Of a DNA stretch of 64,000 nt, positions 7,968-17,300 are shown piece by piece (the stretch's first letter is position 1; each line of letters starts with the position of its first letter). The stretch comes from Anaerostipes butyraticus. GTDB taxonomy: Bacteria; Bacillota; Clostridia; Lachnospirales; Lachnospiraceae. The position numbers were made by a program, and so were the translations under genes. Below the pieces are notes generated by a model, which made no database searches, was not told the origin of the DNA, and saw only the letters and a list, made by a program, of their open reading frames with translations. The stretch is from the NCBI RefSeq assembly GCF_016586355.1, contig NZ_BLYI01000043.1, positions 1 to 64,000 on the forward strand, given 5' to 3'.

Positions 7968-8010
7968 GACGCTGTGCCGAAATCAAACCCGTTGATCTCA
8001 GCACAGCGTC
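7968..8010. terminator. Bidirectional hairpin between convergent genes
   Basis: Perfect 10-bp arms GACGCTGTGC / GCACAGCGTC enclose an inner ATCAA / TTGAT stem. It sits between the binding-protein gene (plus) and the gene at 8037-8609 (minus). The minus side is followed by ATTTTGATATAAAAA, a weak T-tract. Confidence 0.65.
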
Positions 8011-8036
8011 CTATATAAATACATGGCAAAGTAACC

Positions 8037-8609
8037 TTACTTAGATAACTCTTCTCTTCTGGATACCAGCAGATCGAGATTTTTCTGTCCATACCGATTA
8101 AAATCTTCCCGATCTATCGTTGCGGAGGTTCCTCCGTCATACCAGGTCTTATAATATTTTCCATCACTCTGCTTTGTAAAATACTTTTTGATCACAGAAT
8201 GATTCTCCACAAAAGTCCGGCCATTCAGCGCATATAACTCATCAATTGCGTACTGCGCCTGTTCATACGTTTTCAGCATCTTTGCTTCCTCATTTTCCAG
8301 ATACCGCTGATTGATATCCGGAAACAGTTTTGAAGAACGGCTTTCCATCAACTCTTTTATCTCTTCCTGTGTCTTTACCCTGCTGTCGTTCTCTGTCGAT
8401 GTTTCTCCCGTACCCTTCTGATCAGAAGCAGAATCTGATTTGGTTTCTGTTTTCTCAGACTTCTCTGTTTCTTCTACAGCTGCCATCCTGTCTGCCAAAC
8501 CGCTGCTCTCATCCTTTAAAGACCAGAACAAATTCAGAGCCAGCGCGGCGGCTGCAATGGCGATCGCTGCATTTAAAAGCATGATCACCCGTTTTTCCTT
8601 ATGATTCAT
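8037..8609 (-). CDS. Membrane-anchored protein of unknown function
   Basis: This is a 190-residue protein I do not recognise. One N-terminal transmembrane helix (residues 9-30) follows a short Lys-rich cytoplasmic end. A Ser/Thr/Glu/Lys-rich low-complexity linker (about 40-80) then leads to a predicted helical extracellular domain (about 85-190) containing ESRSSKLFPDINQRYLENEE and YYKTWYDGGTSATIDREDFNRYG. GGGGAG lies 7 nt before the ATG. It lies 32 bp downstream of nrdG with no terminator between, so it may be read from the nrd operon, but nothing links it functionally. Confidence 0.7.
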   Translation of the reverse strand: MNHKEKRVIMLLNAAIAIAAAALALNLFWSLKDESSGLADRMAAVEETEKSEKTETKSDSASDQKGTGETSTENDSRVKTQEEIKELMESRSSKLFPDINQRYLENEEAKMLKTYEQAQYAIDELYALNGRTFVENHSVIKKYFTKQSDGKYYKTWYDGGTSATIDREDFNRYGQKNLDLLVSRREELSK

Positions 8610-8641
8610 ATATCTCCCCTGCTCTTTTTATCTGCCTGATA

Positions 8642-9136
8642 TTATTCTCTTTCTTTTCCCAATTCCAGGATCCGCTGGTTCCTGCTTCCCCGGAATTTCA
8701 GCGTAATATCCTTCTCCTCTTCCAGAAATCTTCCATCTACCAGAATATCAATGCAGGAAAGCATCTCTTCTGTATGCTTTGTGTAAACCTTTCCCCCTGG
8801 TTTTAAATCCTTGTCATATTGATATCCGGTATAACACCATACATTTTTCTCTGGATATAATTCTTTGATCCGTTTGAGAAGACCTTCCAGCACTGCCTGG
8901 TTTTCCGGCTCGAAGGGCTCCCCGCCCAGCAGGGAGAATCCTTCGATATAATCCGGTTTCAGAAGATCAAGAATCTCCTGTTCCGTCTCCGGCGTATATG
9001 GATTCCCATATTGAAAATCCCACGTTTCTTTATTAAAACAGCCCGGACAGCAGTTCCTGCATCCGGATACAAACAGGCTGACGCGCACGCCGGTTCCGTT
9101 GGCAATATCACATTTCTTGATCTCTCCGTAATACAT
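8642..9136 (-). CDS. nrdG: Anaerobic ribonucleoside-triphosphate reductase activating protein
   Basis: This radical SAM enzyme installs the glycyl radical on NrdD. At 164 residues it has the family's normal size. The CX3CX2C cluster motif is in SGCRNCCPGCFN near residues 25-36, and GGEPF follows near 75. The start has AGGAACAGG 6 nt upstream. It lies 15 bp downstream of nrdD, and both are read from the NrdR-box promoter. Confidence 0.95.
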   Translation of the reverse strand: MYYGEIKKCDIANGTGVRVSLFVSGCRNCCPGCFNKETWDFQYGNPYTPETEQEILDLLKPDYIEGFSLLGGEPFEPENQAVLEGLLKRIKELYPEKNVWCYTGYQYDKDLKPGGKVYTKHTEEMLSCIDILVDGRFLEEEKDITLKFRGSRNQRILELGKERE

Positions 9137-9151
9137 ATCCTGTTCCTTTCC

Positions 9152-11341
9152 TTACAGATGAAGCACTCGGTCTTTGATTTCCTGCGTTCGTCCCTGATTC
9201 CAGAACTGTGTTCCGATATATCCGCAGGTTCGGCGTGCCACAAACATCTGATCCTGATCTGTGTTTCCACAATTCGGGCATTCCCAGATCAGTTTTCCTG
9301 ATTCATCTTCTTTGATCTGAATCTCACCGTCATATCCGCATACTTCACAGTAATCACTCTTGGTATTCAGCTCCGCATACATGATATTATCATAAATAAA
9401 CTGCATAACGGATAAAACAGCCGGAATATTGTCCTGCATGTTCGGCACTTCAATATAGCTGATCGCGCCGCCCGGTGATAATTTCTGGAATTCCGCTTCA
9501 AATGCCAGCTTGCTGAAAGCGTCAATTTCTTCTGTTACATGTACATGATAGCTGTTTGTGATATAGTTCTTATCTGTAACTCCTGGAATAATTCCAAAAC
9601 GTTTCTGCAGACATTTTGCAAATTTGTATGTTGTGGATTCCATCGGAGTTCCATAAACAGAATAACTGATGTTTTCCGCTTCTTTCCATTCCTTACACTT
9701 ATCATTCAGCTTCTGCATAACTTTCAGTGCAAATTCTTTTGCTTCAGGATCTGTATGGGATTTTCCTGTCATCCTTACGCACATTTCGTATAATCCCGCA
9801 TATCCGAGAGAGATGGTAGAATATCCATTGTACAGCAGTTTGTCAATGGTTTCTCCTTTCTTCAGCCTTGCCAGAGCACCATGCTGCCATAAGATCGGCG
9901 CCACATCGGATACCGTGCCGAGAAGTCTCTCATGACGGCAGCGGAGAGCCCTGTGGCAAAGTTCCAGTCTTTCATCCAGAATCTTCCAGAATTCATCCAT
10001 GTCGCCTTCAGAAGAACATGCCACGTCAACCAGATTGATGGTCACAACTCCCTGATTGAATCTTCCATAGAACTTATGGCTTCCGTCCGGATTTCTCTGG
10101 GAATCTTCCACTGTCAGGAAAGATCTGCATCCCATACAGGTATATACTTCTCCCTGTTTCAGCGAACGCATGACTTTGGCAGAAATATAATCCGGAACCA
10201 TACGTTTTGCGGTACATTTGGCCGCTAATTCCGTCAAATACCAGTATTTTGAATCCGGCGTGATATTATCTTCATCCAGTGCATAGATCAGTTTCGGGAA
10301 CGCCGGTGTGATCCACACTCCCTTTTCATTCTTCACGCCCTGAATTCTCTGTTTTAATACTTCTTCAATAACCATGGCAAGGTCATCTCTTGTTCTGCCT
10401 TCCGGCACTTCATCCAGATACATAAAAACTGTAACAAACGGCGCCTGCCCATTGCATGTCATTAATGTTACCAGCTGATACTGGATCGTCTGGATTCCCT
10501 GTTTGATCTCATCACGAAGACGCATCTCTGTAATCTGATCAATAACAGCTTCATCCATTGTCTCATGGCACGCTTCTCTTTCCTTAATAACATTTCTGCG
10601 AAGTTTTTTTCTGCTCACATCAACAAACGGAGCCAGGTGCGCCAGAGTGAAAGACTGTCCGCCATATTGATTGCTGGCTACCTGGGCAACAATCTGTGTC
10701 GTAACATTACATGCAGTGAAAAAAGAATGTGGCTTTTCAATCATCGTTTCACTGATCACCGTACCATTCTGAAGCATATCTTCCAGATTGATCAGATCGC
10801 AGTTATGTTCTTTCTGCGCAAAATAATCGGAATCATGGAAATGAATGATTCCTTCTTCATGAGCGCGGATGATCTCTTCCGGCAGAAGCACTCTTCTGGT
10901 CAGGTCTTTGCTGACTTCTCCGGCCATATAATCTCTCTGAGTTGAGTTGATCACCGGATTTTTATTGGAATTTTCCTGTGTAACTTCCTCATTGATATTC
11001 TCAATCAAAGATAAAATTCCATCATCGGTTGTATTGGATTTTCTTGATAATTCCCGTTTAAAACGATATCTTACATATTTCTGAGCAACCTCATATCCTC
11101 TCATCTCCATAATACCGGTCTCAACCATGTTCTGGATATCTTCTACATTCACAGCATGGGAAGAATTCTTTACCTGTGCTGCCACGTTGTCCGCAACCGC
11201 CCTGATCTGGTGCTGATTCATCTTGTGAATAGCCGGAACTTCGTGGTTTGCCTTCTTTATCGCATTCACGATCTTAGACAGATCGAAATCAACTTCTTCC
11301 CCGTTCCTCTTGATAATCTTTGTTTTGACTTTAGAACTCAT
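9152..11341 (-). CDS. nrdD: Anaerobic (class III) ribonucleoside-triphosphate reductase
   Basis: This oxygen-sensitive glycyl-radical enzyme reduces NTPs to dNTPs. The 729-residue protein has an ATP-cone at about 5-95 (TKIIKRNGEEVDFDLSKIVNAI), the catalytic barrel, and a C-terminal Zn site with two CX2C pairs (CEVCGYDG and CPNCGN). The glycyl-radical motif RRTCGYIGTQFWNQGR lies about 20 residues from the end. AAAGGTGGGG precedes the ATG. Paired NrdR boxes lie upstream, and nrdG follows. It fits a strict or facultative anaerobe. Confidence 0.97.
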   Translation of the reverse strand: MSSKVKTKIIKRNGEEVDFDLSKIVNAIKKANHEVPAIHKMNQHQIRAVADNVAAQVKNSSHAVNVEDIQNMVETGIMEMRGYEVAQKYVRYRFKRELSRKSNTTDDGILSLIENINEEVTQENSNKNPVINSTQRDYMAGEVSKDLTRRVLLPEEIIRAHEEGIIHFHDSDYFAQKEHNCDLINLEDMLQNGTVISETMIEKPHSFFTACNVTTQIVAQVASNQYGGQSFTLAHLAPFVDVSRKKLRRNVIKEREACHETMDEAVIDQITEMRLRDEIKQGIQTIQYQLVTLMTCNGQAPFVTVFMYLDEVPEGRTRDDLAMVIEEVLKQRIQGVKNEKGVWITPAFPKLIYALDEDNITPDSKYWYLTELAAKCTAKRMVPDYISAKVMRSLKQGEVYTCMGCRSFLTVEDSQRNPDGSHKFYGRFNQGVVTINLVDVACSSEGDMDEFWKILDERLELCHRALRCRHERLLGTVSDVAPILWQHGALARLKKGETIDKLLYNGYSTISLGYAGLYEMCVRMTGKSHTDPEAKEFALKVMQKLNDKCKEWKEAENISYSVYGTPMESTTYKFAKCLQKRFGIIPGVTDKNYITNSYHVHVTEEIDAFSKLAFEAEFQKLSPGGAISYIEVPNMQDNIPAVLSVMQFIYDNIMYAELNTKSDYCEVCGYDGEIQIKEDESGKLIWECPNCGNTDQDQMFVARRTCGYIGTQFWNQGRTQEIKDRVLHL

Positions 11342-11370
11342 AATTCCCCACCTTTAACATTACATACTTA

Positions 11371-11418
11371 ACACTAAATATAGTTGTTTTTTCTTTCATA
11401 AAGCACTACATCTTGTGG
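11371..11418 (-). promoter_or_regulatory. Tandem NrdR boxes in the nrdDG promoter
   Basis: Two 16-bp sites resemble the NrdR consensus acaCwAtATaTwGtgt. Box A at 11371-11386 (ACACTAAATATAGTTG) matches about 13 of 16 and box B at 11403-11418 (GCACTACATCTTGTGG) about 12 of 16. Their starts are 32 bp apart, three helical turns, as in known NrdR-regulated promoters. They lie 30-80 bp before nrdD. Confidence 0.75.
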
Positions 11419-11442
11419 TGCTCTTCTATATTACACTATCCG

Positions 11443-11483
11443 AAAAAAAAAAGAAAGGGTTGACTTTTCGAAATTTCTTTTTT
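11443..11483 (-). terminator. A/T-rich inverted repeat after mntP
   Basis: A-tract-GAAA and TTTC-T-tract arms (about 13 bp) flank a short centre just past the mntP stop codon. On the minus strand the hairpin ends in a long T run. The stem is A/T only, so termination strength is uncertain. Confidence 0.45.
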
Positions 11484-11484
11484 T

Positions 11485-12045
11485 TTACAAAATCCCCAAA
11501 TGCTCCAGAAGGATCCTCGCCCCCAAAAGTATCAGAATTACGCCGCCTGCAAGCTCTGCTCCGGATTTGTACCGGGTCCCAAAAATATTTCCGATTTTTA
11601 CTCCCGCAGCAGCGATCACAAAGGTGATGATTCCTATTATGGATGCCGCAGTGATAATATTTACCTTTAAAAACGCAAACGTAATTCCTACTGCCAGAGC
11701 GTCAATACTCGTTGCCACCGCCAGCATAAACATTTCTTTAAAATTTAAAGAACCATCATCAATCTCTTCCTCATCGGAACAGGCTTCTTTGATCATATTT
11801 GCACCAATGGCCGTCAGTAAAACGAAAGCGATCCAGTGATCGACTGCTGTGATCTGCCGGCGAAACTGTGTTCCCAGCAAAAAGCCCAGCACCGGCATTA
11901 ACGCCTGAAATCCTCCAAACCACAATCCTGCAACGGCCGCTTTTCCCACCGTTGCTTTCTTCATGGCAAGTCCTTTGCAGATGGAGACAGCGAAAGCATC
12001 CATGGCCAGTCCTGCTGCCAAAATAAAAAGTGACATAATATCCAT
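11485..12045 (-). CDS. mntP: Manganese efflux pump MntP
   Basis: This 186-residue membrane protein exports Mn2+. Six hydrophobic segments form two repeats, each with the family's Asp motif: AAGLAMDAFAVSICKGL near 8-25 and AVATSIDALAVGITFAF near 105-120. The start at 12045 is chosen because TTAGGAGG lies 6-7 nt upstream; the longer frame to 12129 runs into the leader and lacks a site. The leader carries a yybP-ykoY riboswitch, which senses Mn2+, and a promoter with a Fur-like box. This agrees with induction by excess manganese. Confidence 0.95.
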   Translation of the reverse strand: MDIMSLFILAAGLAMDAFAVSICKGLAMKKATVGKAAVAGLWFGGFQALMPVLGFLLGTQFRRQITAVDHWIAFVLLTAIGANMIKEACSDEEEIDDGSLNFKEMFMLAVATSIDALAVGITFAFLKVNIITAASIIGIITFVIAAAGVKIGNIFGTRYKSGAELAGGVILILLGARILLEHLGIL

Positions 12046-12136
12046 GTTTTTCCTCCTAATGTTCCTCAATCTCTTTTCCACGTCTGGCCGTACTTTTATT
12101 ACAAACCGGGAGTTCATTTTACGGCGCAAAAAAATA

Positions 12137-12250
12137 ACTCACAGGCGCCGGATAACGCCCATGAGTCTCGCTAATTAAAACAGCACCAGATTCTTTCCAA
12201 TCATTATGTTGATGCTGCTGCAGTATCTCTGCCAGCTACTCCCTCATAGA
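12137..12250 (-). promoter_or_regulatory. yybP-ykoY manganese riboswitch with terminator
   Basis: The minus strand starts with the conserved AGGGAGTAGC block (about 12232-12244). A variable stem follows (GCAGCAGCATC...GGTGCTG), then GAGACTCATGGGCG (12156-12169). The 3' part can instead form a terminator ACTCA-tg-GGCG / CGCC-tg-TGAGT (12137-12166) followed by a T7 run. The overlap of aptamer and terminator fits the known Mn2+-ON mechanism, in which ligand binding blocks the terminator. Confidence 0.92.
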
Positions 12251-12258
12251 TTATCTGT

Positions 12259-12287
12259 ATCATATCCTAATTGAGAATCGTTGTCAA
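12259..12287 (-). promoter_or_regulatory. mntP promoter with Fur-family-like box
   Basis: Minus strand TTGACA (12282-12287), 17-bp spacer, TATGAT (12259-12264). Overlapping the -35 and spacer at 12272-12286 is TGAGAATCGTTGTCA, which matches 12 of 14 defined positions of the 7-1-7 Fur box TGATAATnATTATCA. Promoter confidence is high; identity of the protein binding the box is inference. Confidence 0.75.
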
Positions 12288-12313
12288 TGCAGAAAATAAA
12301 AGATTTGCGGCTC

Positions 12314-12841
12314 TTATCTGCCGACTCTTATAATATAGTCCTCTTTCCGCGGAGCTGCCTCCGGATATTCACAGTCACGATATCCAAGGATGCAGTTTCC
12401 CACGCCGATATAATCGTCTGGAATTCCCCACTCTTTCTTCATTTTCTTTCCTTCTTCTGTCTCAAATACTTCCCTGGCACGATGAATCCAGCAGGAATCA
12501 ATTCCCACTGCATGAGCCGCATTCAGCAGGTTGCCCATGACAAGGCTTCCATCCTCCACATGCGTCGGGCGTTTTGTATCAGAAAATACAACAACAACGG
12601 TCGGAGCTCCGTAAAAAGGATCCGTATCTGTTCCCATGATTTCCGCATTCATTTTTGAAAGTTTTGCAACCAGCTCCGGATCCTGAACAACTGCCATCAT
12701 GGAACCCTGCTTTCCCATTCCGCAGGCAGCATAGGTTCCCGCTTCCAGGATTTCATCCAAAAGCTCCTCTGGTATCTGCGTACTTTTATATTTTCGAATG
12801 CTTCTTCTTGTTTTTAATACTTCTAATGTTTCATTTGCCAT
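12314..12841 (-). CDS. Nitroreductase family protein
   Basis: This 175-residue FMN-binding nitroreductase-like NAD(P)H oxidoreductase has TRRSIRKYKSTQIPEELLDEILEAGTYAACGMGKQ at residues 11-46, which holds the FMN-phosphate Arg/Ser motif. It also has MGNLLNAAHAVGIDSCWIHRAREVF near 102-126 and ILGYRDCEYPEAAPRKED at the end. The substrate (nitroaromatic, quinone or flavin) is not evident. It is monocistronic; a possible promoter (TTGTAA, 16 bp, TAAAAT) lies about 60-85 bp upstream. Confidence 0.88.
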   Translation of the reverse strand: MANETLEVLKTRRSIRKYKSTQIPEELLDEILEAGTYAACGMGKQGSMMAVVQDPELVAKLSKMNAEIMGTDTDPFYGAPTVVVVFSDTKRPTHVEDGSLVMGNLLNAAHAVGIDSCWIHRAREVFETEEGKKMKKEWGIPDDYIGVGNCILGYRDCEYPEAAPRKEDYIIRVGR

Positions 12842-12965
12842 ATGTCTCTCTCCTATCCGTCAGACTGATGTCTCCTGTATCTGGTTACTCTTCTATTTTA
12901 TCACAGAGAAAAAAACTTACAAGAGAAAGGATCTCTGCTGATCTGACTTATGTTTTCCCGCTTTT

Positions 12966-12994
12966 TTGCAAAGACTATTCTCAGACTGTATGTT
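12966..12994 (+). promoter_or_regulatory. Promoter of the CNNM/CBS transporter gene
   Basis: Plus strand TTGCAA (12966-12971), 17-bp spacer, TATGTT (12989-12994), about 53 bp before the TTG start at 13048. No Mg2+ riboswitch structure is visible in the short leader. Confidence 0.55.
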
Positions 12995-13047
12995 TTTTCT
13001 GCAACGTATCGTACAGTAATCTTAACACATGACAGGAGGAATTTATT

Positions 13048-14325
13048 TTGAATACGAGTCTGGTCTTTCAGATTGCTGCTATTCTTTCTTTGCTGGCTCT
13101 TTCCGGTTTCTTTTCATCCGCTGAAACGGCTCTTACAACTGTAAATCCACACAGCGTCTCTGTCCTGGCAGAAGAAGGAGACAAGCGGGCACGCACCCTC
13201 TGCCGGTTAATTGAAAATCCCGGGCAGATGCTGTCCGGAATCCTGATTGGAAATAATCTGGTCAATATCTCCCTGACATCCCTTTCCACGTCCATTGCCA
13301 TTGAAATATTCGGAAATATCGGTGCCGGAATTGCCGCCGGGATTCTTACACTCCTGATCCTTCTTTTCGGTGAAATTACCCCGAAAACTTTTGCATCCGT
13401 CTATAATCTTCGTCTCGCTCTGGCATACGCGCCTGCTATTTCCCTTATGCTTCGCATCCTTTCTCCGCTGATTGTTTTGATCCATAAGATATCCAGAGCC
13501 CTGCTCCGCCTTATGAAGATGGATCCAGACTATACAAATCAGGTCATGACAGAAAGAGAAATCCGAACGATCGTCCATGCCGGTTACGAAAACGGTGCCA
13601 TTGAGGAAGAGGAAAAGCAGATGCTGGATAATGTTTTTGATTTTAAAAATCTGACTGCCAGGGATATTATGCTTCCGAAGGTTGACATTTCTTTCGTTTC
13701 TCTGGATGCATCTTATGATGAAGTGGTAAATACTTTTCTTCAAAGCGGCCGTTCCCGTCTCCCGGTGTTCAGAGACACAAAAGATACCGTGGCAGGAATT
13801 CTCTATCTGAAAGATTTGTATTTTTACTGTATCCGGCATGAAACGGCCGGCTTCTGCCCAAAAGAGATCATGCGTCCTGCCTTTTTTACTTACGAAACAC
13901 AGAAAGTTTCTGATCTTCTGCTCCAGATGAAAGAGCAGTCGTTAAGCTTTGCCATCGTACTGGATGAATATGGAGAAGCTGCCGGTCTCATTACGCTGGA
14001 AGATATCGTCGAAGAGATTTTCGGTGATATCCGGGATGAATATGACAGCAAAAAGAAGGCTCCGTTTCAGAAAACGAAAGAAGGAGCCTGCCTTGTATCT
14101 GCCTCTATGAAACTGGACGATATTAACAGCCTTCTTCATCTGGATCTGCATTCCCGGGATTATGAGTCCATCGGCGGGTATATGATCCAGCTTCTTGGAC
14201 ATCTTCCAAAGGAAGGAGAACAGGCCCAAGATCATCAGGCGGTTTTTCAGGTAATTTCTGCCGCCGGAAACCGCATCCGGAAAATCAAAATCACTCCATT
14301 CAAACAGCTCAATAAAAAGAGATGA
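13048..14325 (+). CDS. CNNM-domain/CBS transporter, hemolysin C / CorC family
   Basis: This 425-residue membrane protein is of the CNNM type (YhdP/YrkA-like) associated with Mg2+ or Co2+ efflux. The N-terminal CNNM domain of 3-4 helices spans about 1-150 (LSGFFSSAETALTTVNP and GEITPKTFA). A CBS pair spans about 200-330 (RDIMLPKVDISFVSLD, SRLPVFRDTKDTVAGILYLKDL, DEYGEAAGLITLEDIVEEIFGDI), followed by the CorC_HlyC domain to about 415. The start is TTG, fixed by ACAGGAGG 9 nt upstream; no ATG in frame lies near. Confidence 0.9.
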   Translation: MNTSLVFQIAAILSLLALSGFFSSAETALTTVNPHSVSVLAEEGDKRARTLCRLIENPGQMLSGILIGNNLVNISLTSLSTSIAIEIFGNIGAGIAAGILTLLILLFGEITPKTFASVYNLRLALAYAPAISLMLRILSPLIVLIHKISRALLRLMKMDPDYTNQVMTEREIRTIVHAGYENGAIEEEEKQMLDNVFDFKNLTARDIMLPKVDISFVSLDASYDEVVNTFLQSGRSRLPVFRDTKDTVAGILYLKDLYFYCIRHETAGFCPKEIMRPAFFTYETQKVSDLLLQMKEQSLSFAIVLDEYGEAAGLITLEDIVEEIFGDIRDEYDSKKKAPFQKTKEGACLVSASMKLDDINSLLHLDLHSRDYESIGGYMIQLLGHLPKEGEQAQDHQAVFQVISAAGNRIRKIKITPFKQLNKKR

Positions 14326-14350
14326 CCGGTTCCAATCGAAACCGGTCATC
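14321..14350. terminator. Bidirectional terminator between CNNM gene and purL
   Basis: Perfect 11-bp stem GATGACCGGTT / AACCGGTCATC with a short loop; its left arm overlaps the CNNM stop codon. On the minus strand it is followed by TCTTTTTATT, making it a good purL terminator. Confidence 0.8.
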
Positions 14351-14365
14351 TCCCAAGTTTATATT

Positions 14366-17300
14366 CTATTTAAAATATTCCACTCCGGATTCGAAGATCT
14401 TCTGATCTTTGTTTCCGTAAATATTCTCACTTACATGGATTCCCTTTCTCTCAGAGTGTCCCATCTTGCCAAGAACTCTTCCGTCCGGACTTGTGATTCC
14501 TTCGATTGCGAAATAGGATCCATTTGGATTGTAATCTTCATCCATTGTCGGATCTTCTCCCAGATCAACGTACTGAGTAGCAACCTGTCCGTTGACAAAC
14601 AGCTTCTCGATCACATCATTGTCTGCCACAAAACGTCCTTCTCCATGGGAAACCGGGATACTGAAAGTATCTCCTACACTTACTTTGTTAAACCATGGTG
14701 ACAGATCGGATACGACTTTCGTATACGCAATCTTGGATACGTGACGACCGATTCGGTTTGTTGTCAGCGTTGGAGATCCTGCCGTCTGCTCTGCAATCTT
14801 TCCTTCCGGAACCAGTCCGAGTTTGATCAATGCCTGGAATCCATTACAGATACCGAGCACCAGACCGTCTCTGTTCTCTAAAAGATCCATAACCGCTTCT
14901 TTTAATTTCTCATTTCTGAATGCAGCGGCAATGAATTTTGCGGAACCTTCCGGTTCATCTCCTGCGCTGAATCCGCCTGGGAACATGATCATCTGGGATT
15001 CTTTGATTGCTTTTTCAAATACTTCCACAGAATCACGGATTCCCTGAGCATCCAGGTTCTTAAATACTTTTGTGATAACCTCTGCCCCTGCTGTCTCAAA
15101 CGCTTTTGCAGAGTCATATTCACAGTTGGTTCCCGGGAATACAGGAATAAATACCTTTGGTTTTGCGATCTTATTCCTGCATACATATACATTTCCTTTC
15201 TGATACAGGCGGGAAATATTCAATGTATCCTGACTTCCTTCTGATTTTGTAGGGAATACGCTCTCCAAAGGCTCTTTCCATGTTTCCTCTGCCTCTTCAA
15301 GAGTCACTTTCTCATCACCGAATACAAATTCAGGTTCTTCAATGATCTCTCCTAACAGCAGTCCCGGAATTCCCAGCTTATGGATATCTCTGGAATCCAT
15401 CTCGACTACGAAAGAACCAAAGCGTGGATCTGTCAGATCGGAAAGCGTTACCTCTTCATCAAATTTTACGCCATATCCGTTTCCAAAGGCCATCTTAGCC
15501 ACTGCTTCCATCGTTCCGCCGGCTCCAATGGCATAAGCGGACTTAATCTGTCCTTTCTTAATCAGTTTATGGATCTGTTTGTAGATCTTCTTCACTTCTA
15601 CGTAAACCGGAAGATCATAAGCATCTGTCGGAAGACACAGACGAATCAGACGATTTCCTGGTTTCTTCAGTTCCGGTGTAATTACATTCTTTACATTCGC
15701 CACATCAACAGCAAAAGATACCAGAGTCGGAGGCACATCGATATCATTAAACGTACCGGACATACTGTCTTTTCCGCCAATAGACGCAAGGCCAAATCCG
15801 ATCTGTGCCTGATAAGCACCAAGCAGGGCTGCTACCGGCTGTCCCCAGCGTGTCTTGTCCTCTCCCAGACGTTTGAAATATTCCTGGAACGTAAGACGGA
15901 TCTTTTTATAATTTCCTCCAGATGCGACAATCTTTGAAATGGATTCTGTAATCGCGTAAACAGCTCCATGGAACGGACTCCATTTTGAAAGATATGGATC
16001 AAATCCATAACTCATCATTGTTACGGTATTAGATTCTCCTTCCAGGATCGGCAGTTTCGCGATCATCGTCTGGATCGGAGTCATCTGGTATTTTCCTCCA
16101 TACGGCATGGTAACGGTTGCTGCTCCAATAGAGCTGTCAAACATCTCTACCAGACCTTTCTGAGAGCAGACATTCAGATCTGATAATGTGTTCATGCACA
16201 ATTCTTTGAAGGATTCCGGAATATCCTGTTCTTTCTCTTTGAAATAAGATTCTACTCTGTGAGGGATCTCAACATAAACTTCTGTCTCCTGATGAGCTCC
16301 ATTGGTATCAAGGAATGCCCTTGAGATATTAACGATTTCTTTTCCTCTCCAGGAAAGAATCAATCTTGGATCTTCTGTTACCGTAGCGACTGCCACTGCT
16401 TCCAGATTTTCCTCAGCTGCATAAGCCAGGAACTGATCCACATCTTTCGGATCTACAACAACTGCCATTCTCTCCTGAGATTCGGAAATTGCCAGTTCCG
16501 TTCCATCCAGACCTGCATACTTCTTCGGCACTTTGTCAAGGTCCACAATCAGTCCGTCTGCCAGCTCACCAATGGCAACAGATACTCCGCCTGCGCCAAA
16601 GTCATTGCATTTCTTGATCAGACGGCTGACTTCTTCTCTTCGGAACAGTCTCTGAATCTTACGTTCTGTCGGCGGATTACCTTTCTGGACTTCTGCTCCG
16701 CATGTCTCAATGGATTCTTCTGTATGAACTTTGGATGATCCTGTCGCTCCGCCGCATCCATCGCGTCCGGTCCTTCCTCCCAGAAGGATAATGATATCTC
16801 CAGGATCAGAGCTTTCTCTGACAACATTCTTTCTTGGAGCGGCTCCCATAACAGCACCGATTTCCATACGTTTTGCAACATAATCCGGATGATAGATCTC
16901 ATTGACCATGCCGGTTGCAAGTCCGATCTGGTTTCCATAAGAACTATATCCCTGTGCGGCTCCGGTTACGATCTTCCTCTGCGGAAGTTTTCCTTTCAGC
17001 GTATCTTTCAAAGGTACTGTAGGATCTGCGGCTCCAGTCACTCTCATTGCCTGATAAACATAAGAACGGCCGGAAAGCGGATCACGGATAGCTCCTCCCA
17101 GACATGTGGCAGCTCCACCAAACGGCTCAATCTCTGTCGGATGGTTATGTGTCTCATTCTTAAAGCTGATCAGCCATTCCTCATCTTCTCCTCCATCAAC
17201 GGAAACCGGAACTACAATGCTGCAGGCGTTGATCTCATCGCTCTCCTCCATGTTGTCCAGCTTCCCGTCTTTCTTCAGACGGCGCATTGCCATCAATGCC

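Noticed and set aside
12842-13047. Mg2+ (M-box) riboswitch upstream of the CNNM/CBS transporter
   Set aside because: The leader after the promoter is only about 45 nt and none of the M-box blocks are visible.
13207-13839. 210-residue minus-strand frame within the CNNM/CBS gene
   Set aside because: Antisense shadow of a well-supported gene; composition (His, Asn, Gln rich) and lack of domains argue against coding.
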